Part shown: piece by piece, positions 49,267 through 61,067 of the stretch
Layout of the letters: the number at the start of each line of letters is the position of its first letter
How positions within the stretch are numbered: position 1 is the first letter of the stretch
Assembly (NCBI RefSeq): GCF_002105155.1
Contig: NW_019028986.1
Span: 623,501 to 687,500, forward strand
DNA: 64,000 nucleotides
Direction: 5' to 3'
DNA from: Lobosporangium transversale
Lineage: Eukaryota; Mortierellomycota; Mortierellomycetes; Mortierellales; Mortierellaceae
Position numbers and translations under genes: made by a program
Notes under the pieces: generated by a model
Told to the model about the DNA's origin: nothing
Seen by the model: only the letters and a program-made list of their open reading frames with translations
Databases searched by the model: none

Positions 49267-50816
49267 ATGAAGGAAGATACCAAACCCGGCCCTGCCCCTG
49301 GAATGAACCACGCAGACGTTGCTGCTGCTATTCAGGCTGAAAAGGATCAGAAGGGCATCAAACGCAACACAAACTTCCTCAAGATTGATATGCACACGTA
49401 ATTGGAATAACAATAACATTTCTCTTTTACTCTCTCGCTATTTCCTGAACAACAGCTGAAATAGTTGACGATAGTTAATTGAAATAATATGTATATTTTT
49501 TCACTTACAATAACAGTCATATCCTGCCAAAGCACTGGCCAGACCTGAAAAAGAAATATGGATATGGCTCTTGGATTCAGTTAGACCATGTTTCACCAGT
49601 AAGTCTTTTAAGACCTTTTCGTTCAAAATCTTCATGTAGGAACTGAGGGATTTTTTAACTAACGCCCAACTTTATCACTTTCGTTTTAGGGAAAAGCCAA
49701 CATGATGATGGATGGAAAGAACTTTAGAACCATTGAATGCAACTGTTGGTCTTCAGAACAACGTATCAAGGAGTGTAATGCAACAGATGTCGATGTCCAG
49801 GTATGTTCATACGGAGATAAGAACACATCACGGTACTGAGTCTATAATGTCATCTCCATACTTAAAGTTTATTTGTCGTGTACTCTAGGTCTTGTCGACT
49901 GTCCCCGTCATGTTCAGCTACAATGCTCGTCCAGAACACACGTTGGATTTGGCTAGGTATCTAAATGACCATATTGCTCAGGTAGTGGCCGAAGATCCAA
50001 AGCGCTTTGTAGGATTGGGGACATTACCTATGCAGGCGCCTGAACTTGCTGTTCAAGAGTTAAGACGTTGTCGTGAAGAGCTTGGTTTGGCTGGTATTCA
50101 GATTGGAAGCCATATCAATGACTGGAACTTAGATGCTCCTGAACTAGATCCTATCTGGGCAGCTTGTGAGGAGACTAATGCCGCGATCTTTGTACACCCT
50201 TGGGATATGGAAAATAAGGGAAGGATGGAAAAGTACTGGTTCCCTTGGTTGGTGGGTATGCCATGTGAAACTACCATCTCGATCTGCTCTATGGTGATGG
50301 GTGGAGTATTAGAGCGCTTCCCTAAGCTCAAGGTCTCATTTGCTCATGGAGGTGGATCTTTCCCTGCGACCGTTGGACGTATTCAGCATGGGTTTGATGT
50401 TCGTCCGGATCTTTGTGCCACCCGCACTAAGAGTGGACCAATGTATGCAACAGACAAAAAAAAAAAAAAAAAAAAAAAGCTCATTTTCTTTGAAAGCACG
50501 TATTGTTGTCTTTTTATTCTGAAATTGAATCCTCATGTATTCATCCGTTTTCGAAATTAGGACCTACTTGAATCGTATTTTTGTTGACTCTCTGGTGCAT
50601 GATGAAGAGACCCTTGAGTTCTTGATCAAGAAGATGGGTATTGATAACATCATGCTGGGATCCGATTATCCCTTCCCCTTGGGTGAACTTCATCCGGGCA
50701 AGATGATTGAGGAGGCTCGCTGGCTGACGGATGAAGAGAAGACAAAATTACTTAGTGGCAATGCCATTAAGTTCTTGGGCCTTGAACACTTGCTGAATAC
50801 TCCAATGGATGAATAA
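49267..50816 (+). CDS. ACMSD: 2-amino-3-carboxymuconate-6-semialdehyde decarboxylase (5 exons, 377 aa)
   Basis: A cytosolic amidohydrolase-superfamily decarboxylase. It removes the carboxylate from ACMS in the kynurenine pathway and so diverts tryptophan carbon from quinolinate and NAD toward oxidation. Exons: 49267-49397, 49517-49598, 49690-49800, 49889-50442 and 50561-50816, giving 378 codons including the stop. Metal ligands are visible: IDMHTHILP (His-x-His, near residues 43-45), FVHPWDM (His about 211), FAHGGGSF (His about 261) and GSDYPFPLGE (Asp about 328). Conserved blocks LSTVPVMFSY, FVGLGTLPMQAPELAV and CETTISICSMVMGGV match the family. The N-terminus is about 40 residues longer than in animals, starting MKEDTKPGPAPGMNH. 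Intron 4 holds an oligo-A run of about 22. AATAAA sits at the stop codon. The splicing factor gene follows 210 bp downstream. Confidence 0.95.
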
Positions 50817-51028
50817 ATAAAGAATAGTTTAAAGGCTAAAGCATTGTTTCCTAGAGGCTAGAGGCACAGCCTTCGTGGCTTAGACATTGTGCACAAGACT
50901 AGAAGAGGGCATGTGGTTTTCTTCCTGCCTTCTTTAGCAACCAAAGAGCTACTAGTATTAAAACATCATCTACCTTTATTTTTCTTTCATCGACAAAACT
51001 CACGAAATAAATTGGGATTGACAATAAT

Positions 51029-52122
51029 ATGTCCTATAACGGAATTGGACTTAGCACAGCTCGTGGATCAGGCACAAATGGATATGTTGTGCGTAATCTG
51101 GGCCATTTGAAGACTCGCAGGAATGAATTCCATCAGTCAGATCCCTATGAAGATGAACCCAAGATTCGTAAACCCAATCCTGAGTTAGTTTTGCATGAAC
51201 AGAAGCGATCGATAGAGATCAAATGTGCGACTTTGCAGGATGAACTCGAAGATGAAGGGTATGTATTGCCATTTATATTTGTGTATCTGTTAGGACTTTG
51301 TAGTTCATTTAAATGTATTTAAACACTGAAGATTCTCTATATCTTATTGCCATTGTTTTTTTTTTTTTTTCTTTCTTTCCTTCCTAATCTGTTGGTAGAG
51401 TGGATGAAGAAGAGATTGACCGACAGGTCAACGCATTGAGAGAAAAGTTGACCGCACTTTTAGAAAAGGCAACTGCTGCTGCTGCGCTTGCTAAGACTAA
51501 GGCTGCAGAGAGAGAGGCCGCAGAACAAAAGGCTGCAGAGGAGTGGGCCCAGAAAGCATCAGAGAGAGCAGCGGAAAGAGTTAGAACTGCCGTATCATCA
51601 GGAAAAGATTCAGGGCGCGAACGCAATAATGGCAGGCACTCTACTCGAGAAAGGGATTCTGATAAGAGACGAGGCCGCTCACACTCACGCTCACGCTCAC
51701 GGACACCACGTTCGAAAAGAAGACGTTATTCGCCATCGACATCTCGATCCCGATCTATTTCAGAATCCCGTTCACGGTCGCGTTCCATTTCTTCTTCACG
51801 TCCTCGTCCTCGTCCTCGTTCTCGTTCTCGTTCTATTTCACATTCCCGCTCTCCTTCTAGATCTCGTTCCCGTTCTCGTTCTCGTTCGCCTGCATCGAAA
51901 TCATGGAGACGCAAGGGCCATTCAGTCTCAAGGTCTCATTCACGATCGCCCGTAACAAGCCGTCGTCTCCAAAAGGGCAGGGATTATCATTCGAGACCTA
52001 ATAGGTCCGTATCGCGATCGCCTTTGCGCTCCAGATCAAAAGCAAGATCTGACTCACCTGCATCATCTCGCTCTCGCTCAAGGTCATATTCCCGGTCACT
52101 TTCTGGATCACGGTCTCCTTGA
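51029..52122 (+). CDS. CWC21: Cwc21/SRRM2-type spliceosomal SR protein (2 exons, 317 aa)
   Basis: A spliceosome component of the catalytic-stage complex (yeast Cwc21, human SRRM2/SRm300), bound near Prp8 and Snu114. Exons 51029-51258 and 51399-52122 sum to 318 codons including the stop. The start MSYNGIGLSTARGSGTNGYV is the diagnostic N-terminus of the family. The cwf21 domain covers about residues 52-100 (HEQKRSIEIKCATLQDELED; EEEIDRQVNALREKL). An Ala/Glu/Lys helix follows, then an RS domain of about 150 residues made of SRS and PRP repeats. The length is between yeast Cwc21 (about 135 aa) and animal SRRM2 (thousands). The intron has a T/C-rich pyrimidine tract. GT-AG phase is exact. Confidence 0.95.
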
Positions 52123-52695
52123 TGAGGAAGAAAAGGCTTTTGTTTTACTACCCCTTGATAAGGAAGCAGGATTAACTTCAATATTTGCAATTTTGAGACA
52201 GATGCAGGTTTACAAGCTAGGCAGGCCAAATATCGTTATTGAAATAAATTGTACAAATTATACAAATAAGAAAAGTAAAAATCCATTGCAATGGTCTACA
52301 TTTGAGAATGGATCTTTTATTTTTTGTAAAATGCAACATTAAATTTTTCCATGTGGAGACTACACTAAAAGGCTTAAGTTTCACAAATCTTTTTTTTTTA
52401 TATTCATTTCTTTCCTTTTTCTGTGAATTCCGTTGCATTCCATTGCCTTGCTTTGCCTTGCCTTCATTCATTTCAACTCATCAATACTTTCTTTTTGAGG
52501 TTTACATTTTTACTCAACAGTTGTATACAAAGATCATTTTTTATTTTCAGTTGCCTTTGATTGTGAAGTTACAAAGAACTAAACAAAGCTAAAAGCAGCT
52601 TTCCCCTGAATCCTGAATATCTTCTTTTTTTATATTCTCTTCATCTTTTACATTCACACAATCAAACCCTCGCTAATTCACGCGGAAAACCTTGA
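52123..52695. other. CWC21-DLIC intergenic spacer
   Basis: This 573-bp spacer lies between two plus-strand genes. It has AATAAA at about 52241 (CWC21 3' end) and pyrimidine-rich promoter-like sequence at about 52390-52660, including repeated CCTTG units near 52440-52463. No gene was seen. Confidence 0.45.
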
Positions 52696-54468
52696 ATGGC
52701 AGCTTTATCAACTACATCACACTCCTCTGCTGGCGGTGCTACTGCATCAACACAATCAAACGGCACAGGTGCTTTAGCTTCAGGAACACAACAAGCCAAT
52801 AGCACAAGCACAGCCGTTGGCACTGGTACAGAAGTCTGGTCCAGCTTGCTCAAGAGCGTCGCGTCCTCACGCCTTGTGCCCACAAAAGATGTCATCATCC
52901 TTGGTGATCCTCATTCTGGAAAGTCAACACTGATTGAACTTCTCAAGACAACTACCTCATCCTCGAACACTCTTGCAAAAAATGCTGATGGCTCCAACGG
53001 AGCTGGTGTCCTTCCCTCTGGACCCAATGGAGCCACCAACACTGGCAATGGCTCTGCACCCGTCATGGTTGAGATGGGCACCAGCACAGGCGAAGATAAC
53101 ATGTTTACAGACGGACAAAAGAAGAATGACCTTGCTCTTAGCTACTCTTTTTGGAATGTTGATGACGAGGAGAATGAAGGTACTTGACCAAAAAAAAAAA
53201 AAAAATTCTCATTTTGATAAGGAAAGAATAATGAACTGTGAGCAATGGTATTCGACTCACGTCTTTTTTTTTTCCTTCTTGTTATATACCATCATTCGCC
53301 ATTGATAGACACTGTGGCTAGGTTGGGTATATATCAGATTGCAGGATCGCACAAGAGCTATCATGCGCTACTCAAGTATTGCTTCAATTCAAAATCTATT
53401 GCGGATTCGATTGTGGTAATCGTCCTGGACTGGTCAAAGCCATGGACATTTATGGAGACGCTAGAGCGCTGGGTCAGAGTCCTTGAAATTGCCATTCAGC
53501 AGATTTGTCAGGAAGGAACCGCAGCTAATGTGGCATGGAGCAAAGGAAAGGCATTGATGGACGAGCTCCAGGAGAAGTGTACGTATTTTGCTTTTATTCT
53601 TTCGACTATAACCTGCTAATCAACAACCTGTCGCTTCGATCATTTTTATTTATCTCACAAGTATGCGTTGCAACCCACGTTCTTTTATCGTTCATTCAAT
53701 ATTTGTTGTTTATTTTGTCCCAATACTCTGTGCTCACTTGTTGGGCGGGATCAAGGACTTTTTTAGTCTCTTGACTGATCACATTTTCACACATACTTTT
53801 TTATTTTTTTCATGTAACATGATTATTTCTGTCACGACTAAATAATTGTTGAGCGATTCTTTCACATGGTGTTCGCTGGCTGGTTTCCACAGCTGTCTCT
53901 GGATACTAAAGAAACTAATGCTGAGTTCATATGTTGTGTATTTCCTCTCTCTTTTTTTTTTGCTTAACTCTCTTTGTATTTTATTTCATCTGTTCTCGGT
54001 TTTTGGTATTAAGTAACCCGCTTCCTTCAAGAATATACTGAGCCTCAAGCACAATCTGCCAATGGAGCATCAACCTTTAGTGAAAGCCAAACATTTGGTC
54101 TTGGATCCACTGATGCTGTACTCTTACCCTTGACTGAGGGTTGCCTTACCAACAATACAGGAGTACCCATCGTTATTGTCTGCACAAAAGTAAAAAAAAA
54201 AAAAGTTACGTCTACTTTTGCCTCAATCAAGGGGAGACACTCATAATAATGATACTTTTCTTTTCCTTTTTTTTCCTTTCCTGCATTGAAAACTTGTAGT
54301 CCGATCATATCAACATCTTGGAACGCGAGTTGGATTACAAAGAGGAGACGTTCGATTATATCCAACAGTCTCTTAGAACCATCTGCTTAAAATGTAAGAC
54401 TCGACCAAACATGGTGCATACAAATATGACTTCGTCAATTAGACGTCCCTTAATCCTATCATTACTAA

Positions 54469-54505
<37 letters not shown>

Positions 54506-55742
54506 AATAATAGACGGCGCAAGTCTGTTTTATACCTCAATTCATCATCCCCATACGTTTGCTGATCTTCGTCAATATATCCTTCATCGACTCTTGACTC
54601 CTCAGACCACCCATAGCAGCAGTGGCACCGGCGCTAACACCCAGCAGCAGCAGCAGCAGCAGCAGCCTTCCTTATTCCCTTTTAGACTTCGTGCACAGGT
54701 TGTGGAGCGTGATCAAGTCATGGTTCCTGCTGGCTGGGACACAATTGGAAAGATCAAGGTATTGAGGAATGGATTTGACTGCGAGGGCGTAGCAGAAGGA
54801 TGGGACATGGACATGAAGGCAGCTGAAGGAGGGGCTCAGCAGCACCAGACAGATGGACATAAAGACACAGCTGGAGCTCGGCAGGTGTATGAGGAAGTTA
54901 TCACAAATCCAAAGCACAGTCATGCGGTAAGTCATATGAATATTGAAATATTATATGATGAGTCATTAAAGCAACAATAACATAGGATAATATGCATCAC
55001 CATTGACATGCTTAACTGTATTCTTATTTTCTTCGTGGATCTTTAGCCGGTAGCGATACAACCATTAATTACAGCAGAAGATGATCAAATATTTTTGGAC
55101 CGATTCCTTGAATTACAGCGTGCAAATGAGCGTCCTAATGGCACATCTGCTATGAGTGGAGGTCTTGGATCACACGGTGTACAGAGTGGATACCATGGAC
55201 CCCCTGTTGTGGGACCTCTCGGCTCTGGGTACAATGCCATGCTCAACAGTCACCATTCCAGTCCACCACCATCCATGTCATCAGCGCATTCAGCTATTGG
55301 TAGTGCAGGAGCACGAGCTGGGGTGAATGGACATGATGCAGATGATATTGAAGGACGTTTGAAGAGACTTGTGTCAAAGAAGCCCAATGGAGGAGTAGGA
55401 GGTACTCAATCAGGGTTGATTGGTCCCGCTTTGACAGATCAAGGACTGACAACAACTAATTTTATGAAAATGATGGAACAAGGACGACCATCCGCAGGAC
55501 CACCGCCTATCGGTGTTGGTAGCGTCCCTCGAGCAGGTGGAGGAGCAGCTGGCACACTTGGTGGCGCCGCTGCAGCCAATGGTCAAACGGAATCTGCAGC
55601 TCTATCCAATTTCTTCCAGTCATTGATCACTCGCAAGGGGACTGGGTCTGGTATTGCTGGAGCTGGAGCAGCCACTGGTGTATCTTCGCCATCAGCAGCG
55701 CCAGCTCCAGGATCTCCGGGATCAGGAAATCATGGTGCATAG
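52696..55742 (+). CDS. Cytoplasmic dynein light intermediate chain (6 exons, 710 aa)
   Basis: A non-catalytic dynein-1 subunit that binds the heavy chain through a Ras-like domain and cargo adaptors through its C-terminus. Exons: 52696-53179, 53309-53578, 54014-54189, 54300-54393, 54514-54926 and 55047-55742, giving 711 codons including the stop. The P-loop is GDPHSGKST (residues 70-78). LGIYQIAGSHKSYHALL, VVIVLDWSKPWTFMETLERW, TNNTGVPIVIVCTKSDHI and YGASLFYTSIHHPHTF are family blocks. AEDDQIFLDRFLELQ precedes a Gly/Ser/Pro-rich C-terminus with the short adaptor-type helix ALSNFFQSLITRK near residue 670. A CAG-coded run of eight Gln lies at about 54641-54665. Two introns carry oligo-T (26 nt) or oligo-A. 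The donor of exon 2 was set by phase (AAG T|GTACGT). Confidence 0.92.
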
Positions 55743-56001
55743 CGAGAATAAAAAATGGCATCAATCTTTTTTTTTCTGGCTACTGCAACCAGAATCTGTG
55801 AGATACATGCTCTTTTTTATTATTATTAACCATAGCAGGAAGAAGAATATACGAAACGTTATGATATGACAACGACCATCTTCTGTAAACGAACACTCAA
55901 TAAAGAATCATGCAATCAATCAAAGAAACAAAAAGCAAAAAATTCATTCATGCTGAGATCATGAATAAACCCTAAGAAGCCAGTTTTTTTTATACATATT
56001 C

Positions 56002-56975
56002 TTAATTCAAAGTGACAGCCAAGGTACCCGAAGGAACAAGCTGTAACTCGTTCAATGTCTTGTCCAGATTTTCACCGTCCAACACCTGCCTCGGAAATGT
56101 CATCATCAACTTAAAGCTACCTTGTCGATGTTGACGAAGATAGTCGTACACAACACTCAACTTATCCGACGCTTGGAATGCTGAGAAAAGATCATGAAAT
56201 GAAGGTTGTTTTGAGGATATGATCAGTTAAAAGAGACAATGATCAGTGTTTTTTAAGAAAAAAATAAAAATAAAAATAAAAACTCAACATACTGTGGACA
56301 ATAGGTTGTTGGCCTTCTGGTTGACGGATCTGCAACCGAGTTTCAGTGTAGACCTTGGTCTTTGCAGCGGCAGCGGCAGCGGCAGCGGCAGCAGCAGCAG
56401 CCTGAGCTTGAGCTTGAGCCTGTTGTAGAAATCCGGCAGCAGCTTCCTGTTTCTTCCTTGCCCTCTCTGCTTTGTCGGCCTCAATCTGAGCCTTGATGGC
56501 AGCCTTTGCCAACCGATCCTCTTCCTTTTCTCGTTTTTTCTGTTCAGCCAACTTTTTCATTTCCTTTTCTTCAAGTTTAGCCTTTACTTCTGTTAAATCT
56601 TGACCCGCCTTACGACGAATCTTCTCCGACATCTTTTGGTCTTCTTTCTCACTCTGGGCCTTCATTGCACGCTTCTCAGCTACCCGTTGCTTCAACTCTG
56701 CAAGCTTAATTTTTTTCTCCTCCTCTGTTAGTGGCTTAATCGCCTGAGTTGATTCTGCGAAGTTGACGTGTTCTGTCCGCATGGCATGGCGCTGTGCAGC
56801 ATCCGCTAAGAAAAGAGGAGGAAAAAAATTTATATGGTTAAGGCAATGAAAGTAGAAATCAACTTAAATCATATACTTTTTTACTTTTCGTGATACTAAC
56901 AATTTCGAAGGATCATGCCGCAGTCCTGACACACAAGCGATTGAGCTGTTTGCTCGCCATCTTGGATTATATCCC

Positions 56976-57025
<50 letters not shown>

Positions 57026-57214
57026 TCTGCAGTTAATAAACTTTGAGTAAGAAAACACATCGGAGAAAAGAACAAGCCCAACAACATACCCTGCTCTTGA
57101 GAGTCTTCAGATCCTGCTGCCGCAGATGAAGTTGCTGTGCCAAGAGCTCCACCCACTTGCTCGGGAATAGGATCATCGATATTTGGATCCTCAGAGTGCT
57201 TCATTAACCTGAGA

Positions 57215-57245
<31 letters not shown>

Positions 57246-57592
57246 GGAAGGATGGAAGGGAAAGAAAAGAAAAGGCGAAGAGAAAGGAAAGGAGATGGAA
57301 TAAAATGAGAAGGTCTTTTAACACTTTCTCTTTCATTTTTATACTTTCCATTTTCTTCCTACATATCACTGTATTCGTTTCCATATTACCAGTCTAAGGC
57401 AGGTTGTAGACCTGCATTTCTAGTTGCCTTCAATGCTTTGAGACTAAGTAATAATAATAATAGACACCTGTAAGAAGTGGATAAACTTATGAGCGTAAAT
57501 GAGACTTTTTTTTTGTTCTTCCTTTCTACTTATTCATACACACGGTTTTTGGGAAATCCCATTTCTACAAGTTGGTCAGCGTCAGAGGGCAT
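56002..57592 (-). CDS. UBXN1: UBXN1/SAKS1-like UBA-UBX protein (6 exons, 331 aa)
   Basis: A p97/Cdc48 adaptor that binds ubiquitin through UBA and p97 through UBX. Exons: 57592-57540, 57443-57390, 57208-57090, 56978-56901, 56805-56293 and 56180-56002, giving 332 codons including the stop. The UBA domain at about residues 1-40 starts MPSDADQLVEMGFPKNR and continues ALKATRNAGLQPALDWLMKH. A C2H2-like segment (VCQDCGMILRN to HAMRTEHVNF) lies near 85-115, as in the animal protein. A long basic/acidic coiled coil follows (about 120-215), then a run of about 13 Ala from GCG-CAG-type repeats. The UBX domain covers 272-331 and has the FPR loop in LMMTFPRQ. Intron 3 has T12A33 running straight into the AG acceptor. 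The gene converges with the dynein gene. Confidence 0.92.
56980..57024. repeat. T33A12 homopolymer junction in a UBXN1 intron
   Basis: Thirty-three T are followed by twelve A on the plus strand. On the UBXN1 transcript it reads as U12 then A33, ending at the 3' splice site of intron 3. Confidence 0.95.
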
Positions 57593-60500
57593 GATGTGAA
57601 AGATGCAGCTTTTATATTTGTTTTTTGTGTTAATCCCGAGATGGTTTTTGTCACTGTTGACGAAAAGAATGTAATAAAGGAGAAGCTTTTTAAAAAAGAA
57701 TGGCAGACGCGCGTTACGTTTGACATGATTATAGTGAGAAAATTCACCCCCCTTAAGCAATAAAGCTTTTGTTTGACCAACAGATGATTCCTGAAATTAA
57801 AGGTGCGGTGGCCATAAAGACTTGGTAAGGTGTGAGTATATTTACCTGGCCATTGTATCCCAATGGAAAGTTGCCTACCACTTTGGACTATATATGAACC
57901 CATCCACTGATTCATGACTGCAAGAGCCATTGCGGCTCATAGGATTGCTCCATGAAGACCTCCAAGAAATATTATAGAAGTTGATACCTGTCCAGGCATA
58001 ACTCTCTAGGCCTACCCTAGACATCAACAATATGAAGACAAGAATGTGGCCCAAAATCACTGGAGTCGAAAGTGAATAGGGTCATGTATTCAGGTATACC
58101 TCCAACTGTGCACAGGATCGCTATTGTAATCCACGCATATTCTCATCCTCATGCTTTCTTCGATGCCATGATCATGTTCAGTTGCGGTCATGTGGTATTC
58201 AGCGTTTTCAAAGAAAAAAAATATATAGCCATTCATTTGACATGTCGTGTCGTGGTAGGCCTATTTGCTCTAGGACGTCGACACCCTGGCTCAATATCAA
58301 GCAGCTTTTCTTGTGCTTCTGTCGCTCGACGGTTCTTGGATGAAGAAATCTTTTGTTTGATGGTTAGGCTCCGAAATACCTCCTCAGCGTTCCTGACATT
58401 TTTTTTTTTCTTTTTTTTTTTTTGGCGCTTGAAGCCGGGTTGACCTGAACCCCGCATGCCTATAGCAACTATGCTTGCTATCATGATGCCTCACTTATTC
58501 TGTGACCAAATTAAGAAAAGTGATGGTGATGATAAGCACATTAGCACAATCCAGTCAGCACATGCTGTAATTCACTTGTCACTCACAGGATATGGTCTTA
58601 ACGCTTTGTCCATACACACTCACACCCGACCCTTGTAAATATTTCTAGTTTCCGAAAGATAGCGGGATGTATCATTTTGATATCAGTCCATCCAGATGTT
58701 ACCGTAAACTAATGCCTCTTCGCAACGTGCATACGATGTAACTTGCGGTTGAACAGCATCAGTTTGGACTGCCCAATTTGTAAATGTCTTATGAAGGTAA
58801 ATCACTCTTTTAATCAGTACCCATTGGTAGGGTACCAAGAGATATTCTTCTAACGTGGTAGATATCCTTGACTTGCCTTCACTTGCTTAGGGAAAGGGGA
58901 GGAGGAGTGGCATATTAACTAGTATTAGTTATTACATAGACAGCCCCTCATTCACAACTTGTTCATCTTCTTTCTTTGACATTTATCCTTGGCTTTATAT
59001 TTCATAACGTTCTAACAACAACCATACTGGATCTTGACTTGGCCAGTAAGATCTTTTATTTATCGTCGACTGTTGAGCCGCCATCACTTTATTCGAGTAA
59101 GGCTGCGCTTTATCATGCGGGATAAAGTAGGTTACTAATAGTTATTTGGCGCCATTTCAGCCAGCTAAAATAAGCCGCTTTGAGACAGGGGACCACACGA
59201 TTTCCTCCCATGAAATCAACCTAAGCACCTGATATTGTGATGAGCTATCACATAGCCCTATATACGGATTTGCAATTTGAAGCTATTACTCCTCACTTTT
59301 GTACACAAGAACTAAGGATGTGAAACACAATTTCAGTATTTGATGAAAGGATAGGAATTAACTTTTAATTGTTTGGGAACGATTTTTCTTCCGACAGTGG
59401 CTGTGCGACAGCGTCCAAAAAAACGTGTGGGGATAGATAATTTCTGCTTCCAAAGCACGTGCTTGAAGGGTCCTAAAGGCCAAAGTCAGATTTAAGTCCA
59501 CTTTGATTCGTATTACAAAAAAACATGTCTCCAAAACTCAAAAAAACACTGAATGATGTTACAACTATATTTATATATATTCATATATATACAACATATA
59601 CTTTCAAGAGCATTGTTTGTTTTTGTGAAAAGATCTTTTTTTTATTTTTTTTTACCAGTAACAATTGCTGCGACACGAGACAAAGTTCTTCTATGCATAG
59701 AACAATAGCATCGTATGCGGCAAGATACACGTAGACTAGACATCCCCATATCTTCGGCCGGATAATTGCTTTACTAAGGTATTTTACTGAACGCCTGGAC
59801 ATGAATATTGGGCCTTTAATCATGGTTGGTTGGAACGCTGTTGAGATGGATCGATGTGAAACCAGTGAGAGAGGCAGAAAGAACCGATTGTCATCGATTG
59901 TCGAGGGACAATGCTAATGAAAATGCTTCTAACGAATGAAACATTCGGTAATAGAACAAAGTTTCATCATACCTGTTCTGCTTAACATAAATCTGTTCAT
60001 TTATGCAATCAGGAAGCCCATACCCAGTGTTTAAAAGCGAATCCACTCATCTGTTCAGGAGACATCTTTATCAGGAAGGGACTTTCGTATATCTTTATCA
60101 TTTCAAAGTATATGAAATAAGATAAAGCAGTATATACATCCTACGAAAGATTTTTCTAGTCTTTTACCACTCCGTCTGTCTACGACTACTGAGGAGATGG
60201 TCCAACCGGAGAATAAATGAATGGCATTTGATTGGTTTATACTTTACTATTTTGCTCCCATTCCTATTGGGTAGAAAGAGCAGAAGCACCTTCTAGGCTT
60301 CCGAAAATTTCCTTTGAAAACGTTGTTAGAAAGTGCGCGGCGCTTTGAATTTGTTGAATACGCATTACAGAGTTCCCCAGTTTAAGTATTTCATCTCCAA
60401 TGAAAGACCCGATCCTTTTTTCTTATATACGGTATACTCGCCTTTTGGCCTAATTTTCCTTGAAATTAGCTTTATTATTTATCTTTCACTCTCTGTCGTT

Positions 60501-60644
60501 CTACACATTTTAAAAAGAAATCTAGATTCAGGCTCGAAAGTAACGAGGAAAAATAAGCTCCCCGCTTCTACAGGACGTTGTCTGGTGTAAATATATTTAT
60601 AACATGATGCATGGGTATGTATACAGTGATAAACATTAAACAAA

Positions 60645-60679
<35 letters not shown>

Positions 60680-61011
60680 TTTTCCGAATGTCCATTCTCG
60701 TTTGTAAGAGGTGATCTGTCCGCAATGGCTCTGTCTTCATGAGCTCTCCAAGGTGTATATATATCTATATGATATATATATGATATAGCGAGCTATCTGA
60801 CGATCGCGTGCATAGTTTAAGATGATCAATATTTTTACCGTACCATGTCCTCATGGGATTACATCCACATGCACACCTTTTAATGAAAATGGTCGAAAGG
60901 AGGAAGGAGAGCATGATTGTCTTCCAAGCAATGGCCAATTCTGTCTTTAGAAACAAGCCTAACGAGACAATACAAAAAACCAAAAGTTCTAGACCTATAC
61001 TTTATTTGATA

Positions 61012-61067
<56 letters not shown>

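Noticed and set aside
51384..51914. Minus-strand Arg/Glu-repeat frames opposite CWC21
   Set aside because: They are the complement of the RS-repeat domain, not a gene.
57565..58060. Possible transposase fragment on the minus strand
   Set aside because: Open frames exist but no DDE/D block or terminal repeats could be identified; similarity to Tc1 ends near 58056 is only about 10 bp.
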